64,000 nucleotides of DNA from positions 5,554,905-5,618,904 of the forward strand of contig NZ_CP036291.1 of NCBI RefSeq assembly GCF_007750855.1, in the 5' to 3' direction. Made by a program: the position numbers and the translations under genes. Shown one piece after another: positions 15,363-24,436 of the stretch. Position 1 is the first letter of the stretch. Each line of letters starts with the position of its first letter. The notes beneath the pieces were generated by a model. That model searched no databases. It was not told the DNA's origin and was given only the letters and a program-made list of their open reading frames with translations. Source of the stretch: Pirellulimonas nuda. Lineage in GTDB: Bacteria; Planctomycetota; Planctomycetia; Pirellulales; Lacipirellulaceae.

Positions 15363-16085
15363 CGGGTGATGAGGAGACCTAACAGCACTGGTGACGCACG
15401 ATCCCCGCAACCAGACCTGACGAAAGCGGCCCCAGCAGGGCCAACTCTTCCAGGAAACGATCGACTCGGCGGTGGGAACGACGCGGTGCGTCTTGGCTGT
15501 GTCAGATCACTAGCGTTTCCAGGGGGTGGACCGGGGAAGAGCTTCTTCGCACTCGATACGGAAGACAAACTTGAGCTGTTCGGAACCTTTACGGCCCGCC
15601 GCTAAGCTTTTCCTGATCATAATCATCTACGACAACCTCTTCAATCAATTCGCCGCGGAAATCTCCCCGCAAAGAGCCCCCGCGTTCGGCCTGCGCGGGA
15701 CGTTCCGGACGCACCGGCAAACACGGTTCTCGGGCCGTGTTTCTGGGGGTTTTTGCGTCATTCCCGGCGCCGACGCCTGAGCACTTTAGTGATTTCTGTG
15801 CGGAGGCCCGTTGACAGCCGGCAGCAGAATGGTAGCCTTGCGGCGCAGGTTGTGAAGAGCGCGCAGATTCCCTGACCGGAAAATTCGCCCCCATCCCACT
15901 TGTGAGGCATCGTCGGCCCGTATAGCGGCGACGCCCCCGGTACAAAATCGGAAATGCCACCCGCCTCAACCTTCTGTCAGCCAGACCCCTGGCAGGCAGA
16001 TCCCACAGCGGGTGACCACTCAGCCGGCTTGTCGCCGCCTGGGAAGCTGTTGTGGCCCATGGCCAGTTTTAGTGGAGGAATTGAG
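15363..16085. other. Gene-poor stretch, one possible small minus-strand gene
   Basis: 723 bases between divergent genes. On the minus strand a frame ending at 15589 closes with an acidic, protein-like tail (FRGELIEEVVVDDYDQEKL) that looks coded, but no good start codon or ribosome site is visible upstream, so it may be a short or degraded gene. The rest should hold the promoters of the sigma-54 activator (leftward) and of the CC-rich protein (rightward). Confidence 0.35.
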
Positions 16086-16475
16086 ATGCGTTTTGCGAAG
16101 TTCGTGCAGGCGAGCCTGGTGCTCGCCGTCGTCGTGATGGCCACCAGCGCCGAAGCTGGTTTGTTCCACAAGAAGAAGGCGGACAACTGCTGCCCCGCGC
16201 CGGCCTCGTGCTGTGCCGTTGAGCAGACCTGCTGCGCCGCCCCGGAGCCCTGCTGCGCCCCCGCCCCGGAGCCGTGCTGTCCTCCTGAGCCGGTCTGCTG
16301 CGAGCCCGCCCCCGTTTGCTGCGAGCCCGTTTCGTGCTGTGCGCCCGCTCCCGTGTGCTGCGACCCCTGCGATCCGTGCTGCAAGCCCCAGCGTCAGGGC
16401 TGCTTCGCTCGCATGCGGGCCAAGCGTGCCGCCAAGAATTGCTGCACCCCGTGCTGCACTCCTTGCTGCATGTAG
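16086..16475 (+). CDS. Secreted cysteine-rich protein with CC-pair repeats (paralog 1)
   Basis: 129 residues; ATG at 16086 follows GGAGGA. A signal peptide ([20 protein letters not shown], cut near SAEA-G) precedes a mature chain with about 30 Cys, nearly all as Cys-Cys pairs separated by Pro/Ala/Glu ([19 protein letters not shown]). A basic patch ([15 protein letters not shown]) comes near the end and the chain closes [11 protein letters not shown]. The shared start EAGLF.K..KK..NCCPAP shows it is a paralog of the next gene. Such dense Cys pairs suggest a disulfide-linked envelope or surface protein, or metal binding. Planctomycete walls have been reported as cystine-rich, which fits but does not prove it. 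A hairpin lies 36 bases after the stop. Confidence 0.8.
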   Translation: MRFAKFVQASLVLAVVVMATSAEAGLFHKKKADNCCPAPASCCAVEQTCCAAPEPCCAPAPEPCCPPEPVCCEPAPVCCEPVSCCAPAPVCCDPCDPCCKPQRQGCFARMRAKRAAKNCCTPCCTPCCM

Positions 16476-16510
16476 TCAGACAGGCGGCCTGCCGCCAAAA
16501 CGATCGACCA

Positions 16511-16547
16511 CAACGGGTCTCGCTCATTCGCTGGGCGAGGCCCGTTG
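16511..16547 (+). terminator. Hairpin after CC-rich paralog 1
   Basis: CAACGGGTCTCGC (16511-16523) pairs with GCGAGGCCCGTTG (16535-16547) with one G-T wobble, giving a 13-bp stem, followed by a short T-rich TTCTTGT. It is a likely terminator or partial terminator between the two CC-rich genes. Confidence 0.65.
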
Positions 16548-16792
16548 TTCTTGTGAGTGGTTCCGCGGACCTTGCCAGGCCTGGCAAGATTGACGAAACA
16601 CCCCAAGCCCCTTAACCTACGCAATCGGAACCAAGGCCCAGCACGCGGTGTCGCGGCCTTTTTCCGGCGAGACAGAGCAACCCGGCCACCGAGTAGAAGC
16701 GCTCATACCCTGTGGTCTGGCTGAGGGATCTCCCCCATCCGGCATGGTTGCCGTCCCATTGATCGAGCGCACCCGCTTAAGGAGAGACTGTG

Positions 16793-17275
16793 ATGTCGTT
16801 TACCCCCGTTTTGCGTTTCGGAGTTGCTGCGACCCTGGTTGCCGGATTGGCACTGGCCACCGCCAGCACCGCCGAGGCCGGCCTGTTCGCCAAGCTGTGT
16901 GGCAAGAAGAAGTCGAACTGCTGCCCCGCCCCCACCTGCTGCGAGCCGGTCTCGTGCTGCGCCCAGCAGCCCACCTGCTGCGAAGCTCCCGTGAGCGATT
17001 GCGGTTGCAGCGCCCCGGTCAGCGACTGCGGCTGCAGCGCCCCGGCGAGTGATTGTGGTTGCGGCGCCCCGGCCGCTGATTGTGGCTGCGGCTCGGCCGT
17101 GGTTGAGTCGGGTTGTGGTTGTGGCGGCGCGGTCGTGGAGGGTTCGGTCGTGATCGAGAGCTCCCCCGCCGACGCCCCGACCCCGGCCGCCGGCGAGATG
17201 AAGGCCCCCGAGGCCCCCAAGGCGCCGGAAGCCCCGAAGGCCCCTGAGGCCCCCAAGGCCGACGAAGCCGCCTAA
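16793..17275 (+). CDS. Secreted cysteine-rich protein with DCGC repeats (paralog 2)
   Basis: 160 residues from the ATG at 16793 (AAGGAGA upstream; a GTG at 16790 is in frame). A signal peptide ends near TASTAEA. The mature part begins like paralog 1 (GLFAKLCGKKKSNCCPAP), then has CC pairs, then four copies of a (S/A)DCGC(S/G)AP unit. A long tail repeats EAPKAP four times and is rich in Ala, Pro, Lys and Glu, like wall-spanning or surface linkers. No enzyme motif is present. A strong terminator follows at once, so the locus is self-contained. A role as disulfide-linked structural or metal-binding envelope protein is inferred. Confidence 0.8.
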   Translation: MSFTPVLRFGVAATLVAGLALATASTAEAGLFAKLCGKKKSNCCPAPTCCEPVSCCAQQPTCCEAPVSDCGCSAPVSDCGCSAPASDCGCGAPAADCGCGSAVVESGCGCGGAVVEGSVVIESSPADAPTPAAGEMKAPEAPKAPEAPKAPEAPKADEAA

Positions 17276-17314
17276 GGCGATTCGTCACCCGGGTTTCGTT
17301 GAGTAATCGAAGAA

Positions 17315-17351
17315 GGGGGTCGGCCCAAACGGGCCGGCCCCCTCTTTTTTT
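17315..17351 (+). terminator. Strong rho-independent terminator
   Basis: GGGGGTCGGCCC (17315-17326), loop AAAC, GGGCCGGCCCCC (17331-17342), then TCTTTTTTT. A near-perfect 12-bp GC stem with a U-run, ending the CC-rich protein locus and separating it from the convergent glnA gene. Confidence 0.9.
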
Positions 17352-17472
17352 GCGCCGCTGAATTCCTCAAAAGCGAGAGCGAGCTGGGGCGCCCGCGCCC
17401 CTGGCCTCCGCGATCGCGCATGACGAGATGGCGCCGGCGACGGTCCAGCTCGCGCGGGGCGGTCCCTCTGGG

Positions 17473-18900
17473 CTACATGTCGTAGTACATGCAGAACTCG
17501 TGCGGGTGCGGCCTGAGGGCGAGCACCTTTACCTCGTTCTTCATCTTGTACGAGATCCACGTGCTGATCACGTCCTCGGTGAACACGTCGCCGCGGAGCA
17601 AGAACTCGTGGTCCTTGGCCAGCGCCTCGAGCGCCGCTTCCAACGAGGGAGGGGTCGACGGCACGTCGGCCAGCTCTTCGGGCGACAGATCGTAGATGTC
17701 CTTGTCCAGCGGCTCGCCCGGGTCGATCTTGTTCTGGATGCCGTCCAGCGCCGCCATCATCAACGCAGTGAAAGCCAGGTAGGGGTTGCAACTGGGGTCG
17801 GGGCAGCGGAACTCGATCCGCTTCGCCTTGGGGCTGGGGCTGTACATCGGGATCCGGCACGACGCCGAACGGTTCCGCTGGCTGTACGCCAGGTTCACCG
17901 GCGCCTCGAAGCCCGGCACCAGCCGCTTGTAGCTGTTGGTGGTGGGGTTGGTCAGCGCCAGCAGCGCCGGGGCGTGCTTCAGGATCCCCCCCAGGGCGTA
18001 CAGGGCCATCTCCGACAGGCCCGCGTAGCCGTTGCCGGCGAAGAGTGGCTCGCCCCCCTTCCACAGCGAGATGTGGCAGTGCATCCCCGACCCGTTGTCG
18101 CTGAACAGCGGCTTGGGCATGAACGTGGCGCTCTTGCCGTGCCGGTGGGCCACGTTCTTGATGATGTACTTGTACTTGCAGATCTTGTCTCCCATGGACA
18201 CCAGTTCGTCGAACCGCAGGTCGATCTCGCACTGGCCGGCGGTCGCCACCTCGTGGTGGGCGGCCTCTACGTCCATGCCGCACTCGATCATCGTCTGCAT
18301 CATCTCGTTGCGGATGTCGAACAGCGTGTCTGCCGGCGGGCAGGGGAAGTACCCCTCCTTGTGCCGGATCTTGTGCCCCAGGTTGGGGCCCTCGTCCGCG
18401 CCGCGGTTCCACTCCGCCTCGGCGCTGTCGATCAGGTAGTAGCTGCCCTCGGGACGCGAGTCGAAGCGGATGTCATCAAAGACGAAGAACTCCGCCTCGG
18501 GGCCGATGAAGCAAGTATCGGCGATGCCGGTGCTCCGCAGGTAGTTCACCCCCTTGCGGGCGATGTTGCGCGGGTCGCGGGTGTAGTCCTCGCGGGTGAT
18601 CGGGTCCTGCACGTTGCAGATGATCACCATGGTCGGCATGTGGGCGAACGGATCAACGAACGCGGTCTCCGGGTCGGGGACCAGCAGCATGTCGCTCTCG
18701 TTGATCGCCTGCCAGCCGCGGATGCTCGAGCCGTCGAAGCCCAACCCCTCCTCAAAAAGCGCCTCGTCCAGCTTCCCCACGGGGATGCAGAAGTGCTGCC
18801 ACAGGCCGGGGAAATCCATGAAGCGGAAGTCGATCGCCTTGATGTCGCGTTCCCGACAGAGCGCCAGGACGTCTTGCGGAGTCATCGCCATGATCTTCAT
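17473..18900 (-). CDS. glnA: Glutamine synthetase, type I
   Basis: 475 residues if started at the ATG at 18900 ([10 protein letters not shown]); in-frame ATGs at 18912 and 18891 are alternatives. It condenses glutamate and ammonia with ATP in the cytoplasm. The N-terminal beta-grasp region is followed by the [10 protein letters not shown] signature, a [10 protein letters not shown] metal-binding strand, the [10 protein letters not shown] box, the [13 protein letters not shown] loop and an [10 protein letters not shown] segment. The adenylylation-type segment [13 protein letters not shown] keeps the Tyr, so control by GlnE-type adenylylation is possible. Length matches type I-beta enzymes. The gene stands alone between the CC-rich pair (convergent) and a divergent kinase gene; no ntrBC or glnB is adjacent. 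Confidence 0.97.
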   Translation of the reverse strand: MKIMAMTPQDVLALCRERDIKAIDFRFMDFPGLWQHFCIPVGKLDEALFEEGLGFDGSSIRGWQAINESDMLLVPDPETAFVDPFAHMPTMVIICNVQDPITREDYTRDPRNIARKGVNYLRSTGIADTCFIGPEAEFFVFDDIRFDSRPEGSYYLIDSAEAEWNRGADEGPNLGHKIRHKEGYFPCPPADTLFDIRNEMMQTMIECGMDVEAAHHEVATAGQCEIDLRFDELVSMGDKICKYKYIIKNVAHRHGKSATFMPKPLFSDNGSGMHCHISLWKGGEPLFAGNGYAGLSEMALYALGGILKHAPALLALTNPTTNSYKRLVPGFEAPVNLAYSQRNRSASCRIPMYSPSPKAKRIEFRCPDPSCNPYLAFTALMMAALDGIQNKIDPGEPLDKDIYDLSPEELADVPSTPPSLEAALEALAKDHEFLLRGDVFTEDVISTWISYKMKNEVKVLALRPHPHEFCMYYDM

Positions 18901-19002
18901 CCCCAGAAGCAAGAAGAGTTAAGAACCGCTAGCGAGAAAGCTATCCGATCCGATGTGCCGTTGGAAGGGTTTCGGGCCGCCCGAACGACGATCACTCGCA
19001 CA

Positions 19003-19060
19003 GGCGCAGAGCCGCAGAGCACCAGAGAATCCTCTGCGTCTCCGCGCCTCCGCGAGAGCC
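19003..19060. repeat. Intergenic palindromic repeat (CGCAGAG type)
   Basis: The stretch GGCGCAGAGCCGCAGAG followed by TCTGCGTCTCCGCGCC makes an imperfect hairpin between the divergent glnA and kinase genes. This wording (CGCAGAG/CTCTGCG) recurs as a dispersed intergenic repeat in many bacterial genomes; here only one copy is seen in the window. Confidence 0.45.
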
Positions 19061-19155
19061 TTTTCCCACACCAAGTCCCCCAACTCGAAGTTGCAGCCCC
19101 CCGCCCATTGGGCGATGATAGCAGCATCCCCCAGCCGACTCCTCTGAGAGCTTCG

Positions 19156-20145
19156 ATGGCCGAACGCAGGCTTCATTTTTTGCCCACCAAGTCGACCTTC
19201 AAGCTGGGCGACCGCCTCGGCACGGGGACCGTGGGCGTGGTCTACCGGGCCACTAGCCCCGACCTCGACGCCCCCGTCGCCGTCAAGCTGCTCCACCCCA
19301 ACGTCACCGGCGACGCGAACATCGTTGAGCGCTTCGAACGCGAGATCGTCATCACCGAGCGGCTCAACCACCCGCACATCGTCCGCCACTTCGGCGGCGG
19401 GCAGATGAACGGGCAGCTCTTCTACGCGATGCAACTGCTGGAGCACGGCTCGCTCAAGGACCGCTTGGCCAGGTTCGGCCCCATGCCTTGGCCGCAGGTG
19501 GCCGGGTTCGCGTTGCAGATCGCCTCCGCGTTGCAGCACGCCCACAACCACGGGGTGATCCACCGCGACCTGAAGCCCAGCAACCTGTTCTTCAACGACC
19601 AGGGCGACCTGGTGCTGGGCGACTTCGGCATCGCCCGCGACACCTACGCCGCCGACATCACCGCCCAGGGGATCACCGTGGGCACCTATGCTTATATGTC
19701 TCCGGAACAGATCCGGGCCGACGCACGCATCTCCGGCAAGGCCGACCTCTACTCGCTGGGCTGCGTGATGTACGAGATGCTCACGGGCAGGCCCCCGTAC
19801 CTGGGCGCCAACTTCGCCCAGGTGTGGGACCAGCACCTCAACAAGCCGGTCCCCAGCGTCCGCGACGCGGGGGTCGACTGCCCCAGGTGGCTCGACGACC
19901 TGGTGCAGCAACTGATGGCCAAGGAACCCGACGGCCGCCCCTTCAACGCCCGCAGCGTCGAGGGGCTGCTGCGGCAGCAGCTTGCCGACGAGTTCGGCGA
20001 CGCCGAGTACCGCAAGCTCACCCGCGACCTCCCCGAGTTCACCGACGAACCGGCCGAACAGCAGGGCCCGCGGACCTGGGTGCTGTGGCTGGTGATGGGG
20101 TTGATCGTGGTCGGCCTGGCGATCACGGCGATCGGCCGGAGCTGA
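19156..20145 (+). CDS. Membrane-anchored Hanks-type Ser/Thr protein kinase
   Basis: 329 residues from the ATG at 19156. The kinase core is complete: glycine loop GTGTVGVVYR (about 23-32), catalytic Lys in VAVKLL near 46, HRDLKPSN near 138, a DFG within GDFGIARD near 156, and SPEQ in place of APE. The activation loop is short and rich in Thr. A single C-terminal membrane helix (TWVLWLVMGLIVVGLAITAI) is followed by only three residues, so the kinase faces the cytoplasm without an extracellular sensor. Substrate unknown. It is divergent from glnA, with a 255-bp shared upstream region; a regulatory link to nitrogen is speculation. Confidence 0.93.
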   Translation: MAERRLHFLPTKSTFKLGDRLGTGTVGVVYRATSPDLDAPVAVKLLHPNVTGDANIVERFEREIVITERLNHPHIVRHFGGGQMNGQLFYAMQLLEHGSLKDRLARFGPMPWPQVAGFALQIASALQHAHNHGVIHRDLKPSNLFFNDQGDLVLGDFGIARDTYAADITAQGITVGTYAYMSPEQIRADARISGKADLYSLGCVMYEMLTGRPPYLGANFAQVWDQHLNKPVPSVRDAGVDCPRWLDDLVQQLMAKEPDGRPFNARSVEGLLRQQLADEFGDAEYRKLTRDLPEFTDEPAEQQGPRTWVLWLVMGLIVVGLAITAIGRS

Positions 20146-20483
20146 CCGCCCGGCGCCCCCGCCGGACGCGTGGAGAGGTTTTGTCCGTTTTGTCCCCCAC
20201 CTGGCGGATCGAAAATCGGACAAACCCCCCACCTCCCCCCAAGAATGCCCCAAGGCAAAGGGTTTCCGGGCGCCAACATGCAAGCAGCAAGCCTCCACGG
20301 AGCAGCTCCAGCGGACAGCAAAGGGACAAAACTAGGCGCACGCAAACCGCCCATCCGCAGACATACGCCGTGCATTGTCGCGGCCGGCGTCGGCGCCCGC
20401 GACAACGATTCCTAGCCACCGGCGCCGCCGAGAGTTTGTCCGGGGCGCGCCAAGATTGACGGCTCCGGCCTGTCGACCCAGAC
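20146..20483. other. Gene-free stretch with a hairpin
   Basis: 338 bases after the kinase gene. The pair TTGTCGCGG (20375-20383) and CCGCGACAA (20397-20405) can form a hairpin; repeated TTTTGTCC words occur near 20180. No gene seen. Confidence 0.4.
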
Positions 20484-20504
20484 TTAGCTAGACAATCTAG
20501 CTAA
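20484..20504. promoter_or_regulatory. Palindromic operator before the toxin-antitoxin operon
   Basis: TTAGCTAG (20484-20491) and CTAGCTAA (20497-20504) form a perfect 8-bp inverted repeat with a 5-base spacer, ending directly at the GGAG ribosome site of the antitoxin gene. Phd/YefM antitoxins bind such palindromes to repress their own operon, alone or with toxin. Confidence 0.7.
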
Positions 20505-20513
20505 GGAGCCGCG

Positions 20514-20756
20514 ATGGAATGGAAATTAGCCGAGGCCAAGAATAAGCTCAGCGAGCTTGTGACCCGGGCCACGTCCGAAGGGCCTCAAACGATTCGGCGA
20601 AACGGGGTGGGCGTAATCGTTGTGGCGGAAGAGACGTACTTGGAGCTGACCGGACAGCGTCCCAGTTTCAAGCAGTGGCTGCTGGAAGGCCCCCGCATCG
20701 ACGACCTAGAGTTGCCGAGCCGCGACCCATCGCCGATGCGAGAGGTCGACCTGTGA
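20514..20756 (+). CDS. Antitoxin, Phd/YefM family
   Basis: 80 residues; ATG at 20514 follows AAGGAG. The first 50 residues (MEWKLAEAKNKLSELVTRAT, then GPQTIRRNGVGVIVVAEETY) match the Phd/YefM dimerisation and DNA-binding fold. The C-terminal 30 residues (FKQWLLEGPRIDDLELPSRD) are the usual toxin-binding tail. Its stop overlaps the toxin's GTG start (GTGA), typical translational coupling that keeps antitoxin in excess. Confidence 0.9.
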   Translation: MEWKLAEAKNKLSELVTRATSEGPQTIRRNGVGVIVVAEETYLELTGQRPSFKQWLLEGPRIDDLELPSRDPSPMREVDL

Positions 20757-21172
20757 AGGTGTTGCTCGATACGAATGTCGTCTCCGAAGCACGCAAGCCG
20801 CGCGGGAACCCCGGCGTACGCAGGCGGCTGGCAGAGCTGGACGAATTCAATCAGTTCTTAAGCGTGGTCTCGATTGGCGAGATCGCTTACGGCGTGGCGC
20901 GGCTTGCCCGCGGCAAACTCCGCGATGCCCTCGAGCTCTGGCTCGCCCAAGCAGAACGGAGTTTCGCAGACAGGCTCCTCCCGGTCGATGCCCAGGTCGC
21001 CGGGCTCTGGGGCGAACTGGCAGCGCGATCCGCGGCGGCCGGTGGCACGATCTCGCTGGCCGATGGGCTGATCGCCGCCACCGCCATCCACCACGGCATG
21101 AGGTTGATGACCCGCAACGTGGCGGATTTTGCGTCGACGGGGGGGATGCTGATCAACCCGTGGGAGGAGTAA
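20753..21172 (+). CDS. PIN-domain toxin, VapC/FitB type
   Basis: 139 residues from a GTG start at 20753 that overlaps the antitoxin stop. The PIN nuclease acidic residues are visible: Asp6 in LLDTN, Glu near 43 in SIGEIAYG, Asp near 100 in LADGLIAA and Asp near 119 in NVADFA. The pairing with a Phd-like antitoxin and the sequence STGGMLINPW at the end resemble FitB-like VapC toxins, which act as ribonucleases on tRNA or other RNA. The reading frame is complete, so the module is probably functional. Confidence 0.92.
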   Translation: MKVLLDTNVVSEARKPRGNPGVRRRLAELDEFNQFLSVVSIGEIAYGVARLARGKLRDALELWLAQAERSFADRLLPVDAQVAGLWGELAARSAAAGGTISLADGLIAATAIHHGMRLMTRNVADFASTGGMLINPWEE

Positions 21173-21262
21173 GAGCGGCGACCCCGCTCGTCGCGGCGGC
21201 ACGGCAAACACGCCTTGCGCTTCGCTGTGCGACAGCGGCGGCACACGTAGCAGGACTGAACG

Positions 21263-21592
21263 GTGGAAAACCCCTACCAATCACCACTGACCCGGCCGGC
21301 GCCCCCCGGGCCGGCCGGCCCGCGGCCGCCCCGATTCCGGCGGTGGGTGCTCTTGTTGTGGGTGGCGGGCGTCGGCGCCGCGATGGCCGAGGTTGCCTTT
21401 CACATTTCATTGCAGCGGCTGCAATCACTCTCGGAGTCCGACACGGGGGGCGACCTCAACTCCGCCCGGACCTACCACGCCTTGTTGAGCCTCCTGTTGG
21501 TCGTTTGCGGCGGCGTGCTGGGCGCACTCTTCTACTGCGGGCCGCTCGCGTTGCGACGCCGGTGGCATCGAAAGAAGCACGACACGCGCTAA
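21263..21592 (+). CDS. Small membrane protein starting MENPYQSP
   Basis: 109 residues. The N-terminus MENPYQSP is a recurrent opening of small planctomycete membrane proteins; it is followed by a Pro-rich cytoplasmic stretch. There are two membrane helices (WVLLLWVAGVGAAMAEVAF near 28-46 and LLSLLLVVCGGVLGALFYC near 74-92) and a basic tail (RRRWHRKKHDTR). No enzymatic motif. It stands alone, on the same strand and 90 bp after the toxin gene, but is probably not part of that operon. Confidence 0.7.
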   Translation: MENPYQSPLTRPAPPGPAGPRPPRFRRWVLLLWVAGVGAAMAEVAFHISLQRLQSLSESDTGGDLNSARTYHALLSLLLVVCGGVLGALFYCGPLALRRRWHRKKHDTR

Positions 21593-22138
21593 AGCCGACT
21601 CGGCAAGCAGGCCCCGATTCACCGCGCAGCAACCCACCCCAGCGGCCGGATGAGCGGGCGCCCAGTGGACCGCTGCCGCGCACCCGGTACGCCGGAGCCC
21701 CCGTGCGTGCCAGTCGACCACGCCGGCCAACGCCCGTTCCAACGCCAGCGTTTTAGCCAGTGTACAGTTGCGGACGGGTGGTCGGACCCCGGACACTTGG
21801 CGGGTGCCGGAACTGAGGGAGGTGATGTCCACCGCTGCGACTTGTCTGAGCCTCCAGCCGCCTCGGGTGACGCCACCGATCGCAGAGAGAAAATAACGCG
21901 GAAGTCGCACCGGTCGGGTAGCTCTGCGCCCGCAGATGCAGGCTCCCGAACGGTACTGCAGCTGGTTCCTGCATAAGCAGCCCCGATGCCGAATCGCCAG
22001 GCGGCAAACAATGAGCGTGTCGCCAGGCCGGGGCGTCGCCCAGCAACACAGGCCCACGGAAGTGTAGACTATGGCGTCCCGCCATCGGCGGGGCCTACAA
22101 TTCAACAGCTAGCTCATCCCTCCGCTCGAAGTAGCATC
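21593..22138. other. Gene-free stretch before a sulfatase gene
   Basis: 546 bases with only shadow open frames on both strands and no recognisable protein. Composition is less regular than in the genes around it. It should hold the sulfatase promoter; it may also contain decayed sequence. Confidence 0.35.
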
Positions 22139-23683
22139 ATGTACAGGTTTTTGTTTGCCGTTGTGCTCCTCCTCTTAGGGCCGTCGTTGTTGTCGGCCGC
22201 GGACCGGCCCAACATCCTCTTCTTCTTCGCGGATGACTGGGACTGCACCGCGGGCGTGTACGCGCGGTCCGGCCGGCCGACGACGAGCGACATTGTCAAG
22301 ACACCGAACATCGACCGTATCGGGCGCGAAGGGGTGATCTTTGACAACGCCTTTGTGCAGGTGTCTTCTTGTGGGCCAAGTCGGGCGTCGCTGAGTACCG
22401 GGCGTAGTTTCTGGCGGAACGGGAGCAGGGCCTTCAAGGGGGGGGATTGCTTTGGCCGCGAGGACGACCCCTACTCGGGTTTGCCCAAGTTCCCCGATCT
22501 GCTGCGTGAATCGGGGTATCACGTTGACAAGTACTGGAAGACGATTGACTTTCAGGTATCGCCAGGGACGCCGGAGAAATCGGGCGCCCCCCGTCTAGAA
22601 AACGTCAAGGTGCCGCGGTACGGCCTCCACGTGAGTAGGGGCGCCACAGAGCCAGAGCGGGCTAGGCTTCGCCAACAGGTGATCGACGCGACCCGTAAGG
22701 TGTTTCTGCAATCGATGGGGAAGGTTCCCCAAGGCAAGCCATTCTTCTTCATATTCGGTCCGATCAATACGCACCGTCCGTATGCAGCGGGTTCCGGCCA
22801 ACGGCTTTGGGGAATTGATCCGGAGGACCTGCGGGAGCGTCTCCCCGTCTTTATTCCGGACGTACGTGAGACGCGCGAGGATTTCGCGGACTACCTCGGC
22901 GAGATACAGGCGCTCGACCTGATGTTGGGCGTCATTCTCGAGGAACTCGAAGCATCGAAGAAGCTAGTCGACACGCTGGTTATTCTCTCAGGCGACAACG
23001 GCATGCCCGGCGTCCCGCGCGGGAAGACCACTTGCTTTGACCTAGGCGTCAAAGCCCCATTGATGATGCGATTGCCTGGCCTGATCACACCCGGGCGCCG
23101 CGTGCAAGACTTTGTAACGGTCTCGGATATCGCTCCAACGCTCCTTGATCTTACGGGGGAAGCGGTCCCGGAGACGATGGACGCGGAGAGTTTTCTTACC
23201 CAGATCACGAGCAAGAAAGACGGCTGGATTGACCCGGCACGGGACCATGTCTTCACTGGGCGGGAGCGTCATTGCATGTCGATCGTGCGAGATGGGTTCT
23301 TGCCCTATCCTATCCGATCTGTGCGATCCAAGGATTACCTCTACGTCCGAAACTTCAAGAGCGATCGCACGCTATACGGAGATGAGAAGTACAACTATGC
23401 AGATATGGACTCAAGCCCAACCAAGAGCCTCTTGCTCTCTCGGAGGGACAGTCCGCTGTTTAGGCTTCACTTCGAACATCAGCCGGACGAACTGTTGTTC
23501 GAGATCGATAGCGATCCGCATTGCATGGAGAACCTTGTGGGGAAGCAGGAGGCGATGCGGGCGCTAGAGCGACACCGAGCGCTGCTGGACGAGAAGATGC
23601 GAAGCACTGCCGATCCTCGCCTCGACGATTCGTTTGATCGCATGCCGTGGGTGGAAGAAGTGACCAGTGCGAAGGCGGGGTAG
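22139..23683 (+). CDS. Secreted sulfatase, formylglycine type
   Basis: 514 residues from the ATG at 22139; the frame is open upstream but a signal peptide (MYRFLFAVVLLLLGPSLLSA) starts here. Sulfatase signatures: metal-binding ADDWD near 30 (equivalent to the usual DD pair), the formylglycine motif CGPSRASLSTGR near 80 in which Cys is converted to formylglycine, and a later SGDNGMPG loop near 285 with Asp/Asn ligands. It would hydrolyse sulfate esters, probably on algal polysaccharides, in the periplasm or outside. Codon use looks slightly less GC-rich than in the sulfatases at 37-44 kb, and it is not next to them, so it may have arrived separately. Confidence 0.92.
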   Translation: MYRFLFAVVLLLLGPSLLSAADRPNILFFFADDWDCTAGVYARSGRPTTSDIVKTPNIDRIGREGVIFDNAFVQVSSCGPSRASLSTGRSFWRNGSRAFKGGDCFGREDDPYSGLPKFPDLLRESGYHVDKYWKTIDFQVSPGTPEKSGAPRLENVKVPRYGLHVSRGATEPERARLRQQVIDATRKVFLQSMGKVPQGKPFFFIFGPINTHRPYAAGSGQRLWGIDPEDLRERLPVFIPDVRETREDFADYLGEIQALDLMLGVILEELEASKKLVDTLVILSGDNGMPGVPRGKTTCFDLGVKAPLMMRLPGLITPGRRVQDFVTVSDIAPTLLDLTGEAVPETMDAESFLTQITSKKDGWIDPARDHVFTGRERHCMSIVRDGFLPYPIRSVRSKDYLYVRNFKSDRTLYGDEKYNYADMDSSPTKSLLLSRRDSPLFRLHFEHQPDELLFEIDSDPHCMENLVGKQEAMRALERHRALLDEKMRSTADPRLDDSFDRMPWVEEVTSAKAG

Positions 23684-23801
23684 GGCATCTTGGCCGACGT
23701 TGGACCAGTCCCGACGTTTTGGCTCTGACACGCGGGGAACAAGACACCCCTCATGTTAACCCACGTCAGCCTGCACGGCCGGTCCAACCATCTTGTCTAC
23801 G

Positions 23802-23990
23802 TCACTGCCCCTGTTGTCCACTCAAGTCCGAAACGCCGCAGAATGAAAGCGATTTACATTTCTCGGAGCCGGGGGGCGCTTTGGCCCTGTTTGACTCCTC
23901 GGCGCGGCGGTTCAGGCGGTAGCTCTTGCCGGTGATGGTGAGGATTACGGCGTGGTGCAGGAACCGATCGAGGATCGCCGTGGCGGTCGG
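23802..23990 (-). pseudogene. IS21-family istB remnant (C-terminal end)
   Basis: On the minus strand the frame from 23990 reads PTATAILDRFLHHAVILTIT then GKSYRLNRRAEESN and a stop at 23802. This is the typical C-terminus of the IstB-like ATP-binding protein of IS21 elements. Nothing upstream (toward 24080) continues the protein, so the Walker domains and istA are lost. A relic of an old insertion between the sulfatase and YHYH genes. Confidence 0.7.
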
Positions 23991-24436
23991 GACATCCCGC
24001 AGCGGTGCAGCTCACCTCAGCGGCTCGAAGAGGCCAGAATCCAGCTGCGGCGAAGACGGCCGCTACGCGGCCTAGCCAACACGGGCACGCGGCGGTTCCT
24101 GCTTTGCCGCGACGCCATTATCCTGCGGCGGGGTTTATTTTGAATGTGGCTTTCCTATTCCTGCTGGTGAGAGTTGATGAGTACCAAACGCTCCCTTCTG
24201 GTCGGCGCAGTTCTCTTAGGGGGCGTCGCGGTCGTCATCGCCCAGCCATTCGGCCGGCCCCCGGCGCGGCGGCACACCGTTACCCAGGCGGGCGAGCTGC
24301 GGCTGGCGCCGTCGACCGAGGCGCCGCTCGCCGCCAGCCGGGTCAGCATCGTGGTCGAGGGCGGCCAGCGGGTGATCCGCGCCAACGGCCTCCCCGAGCA
24401 CAACACCGGTCGGTTCCCGGGCCGCGGGAACCCCAA

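Noticed and set aside
17428-19155. Upstream 576-codon extension of the kinase frame across glnA
   Set aside because: It is antisense to glutamine synthetase; the kinase proper starts at 19156 where its conserved sequence begins.
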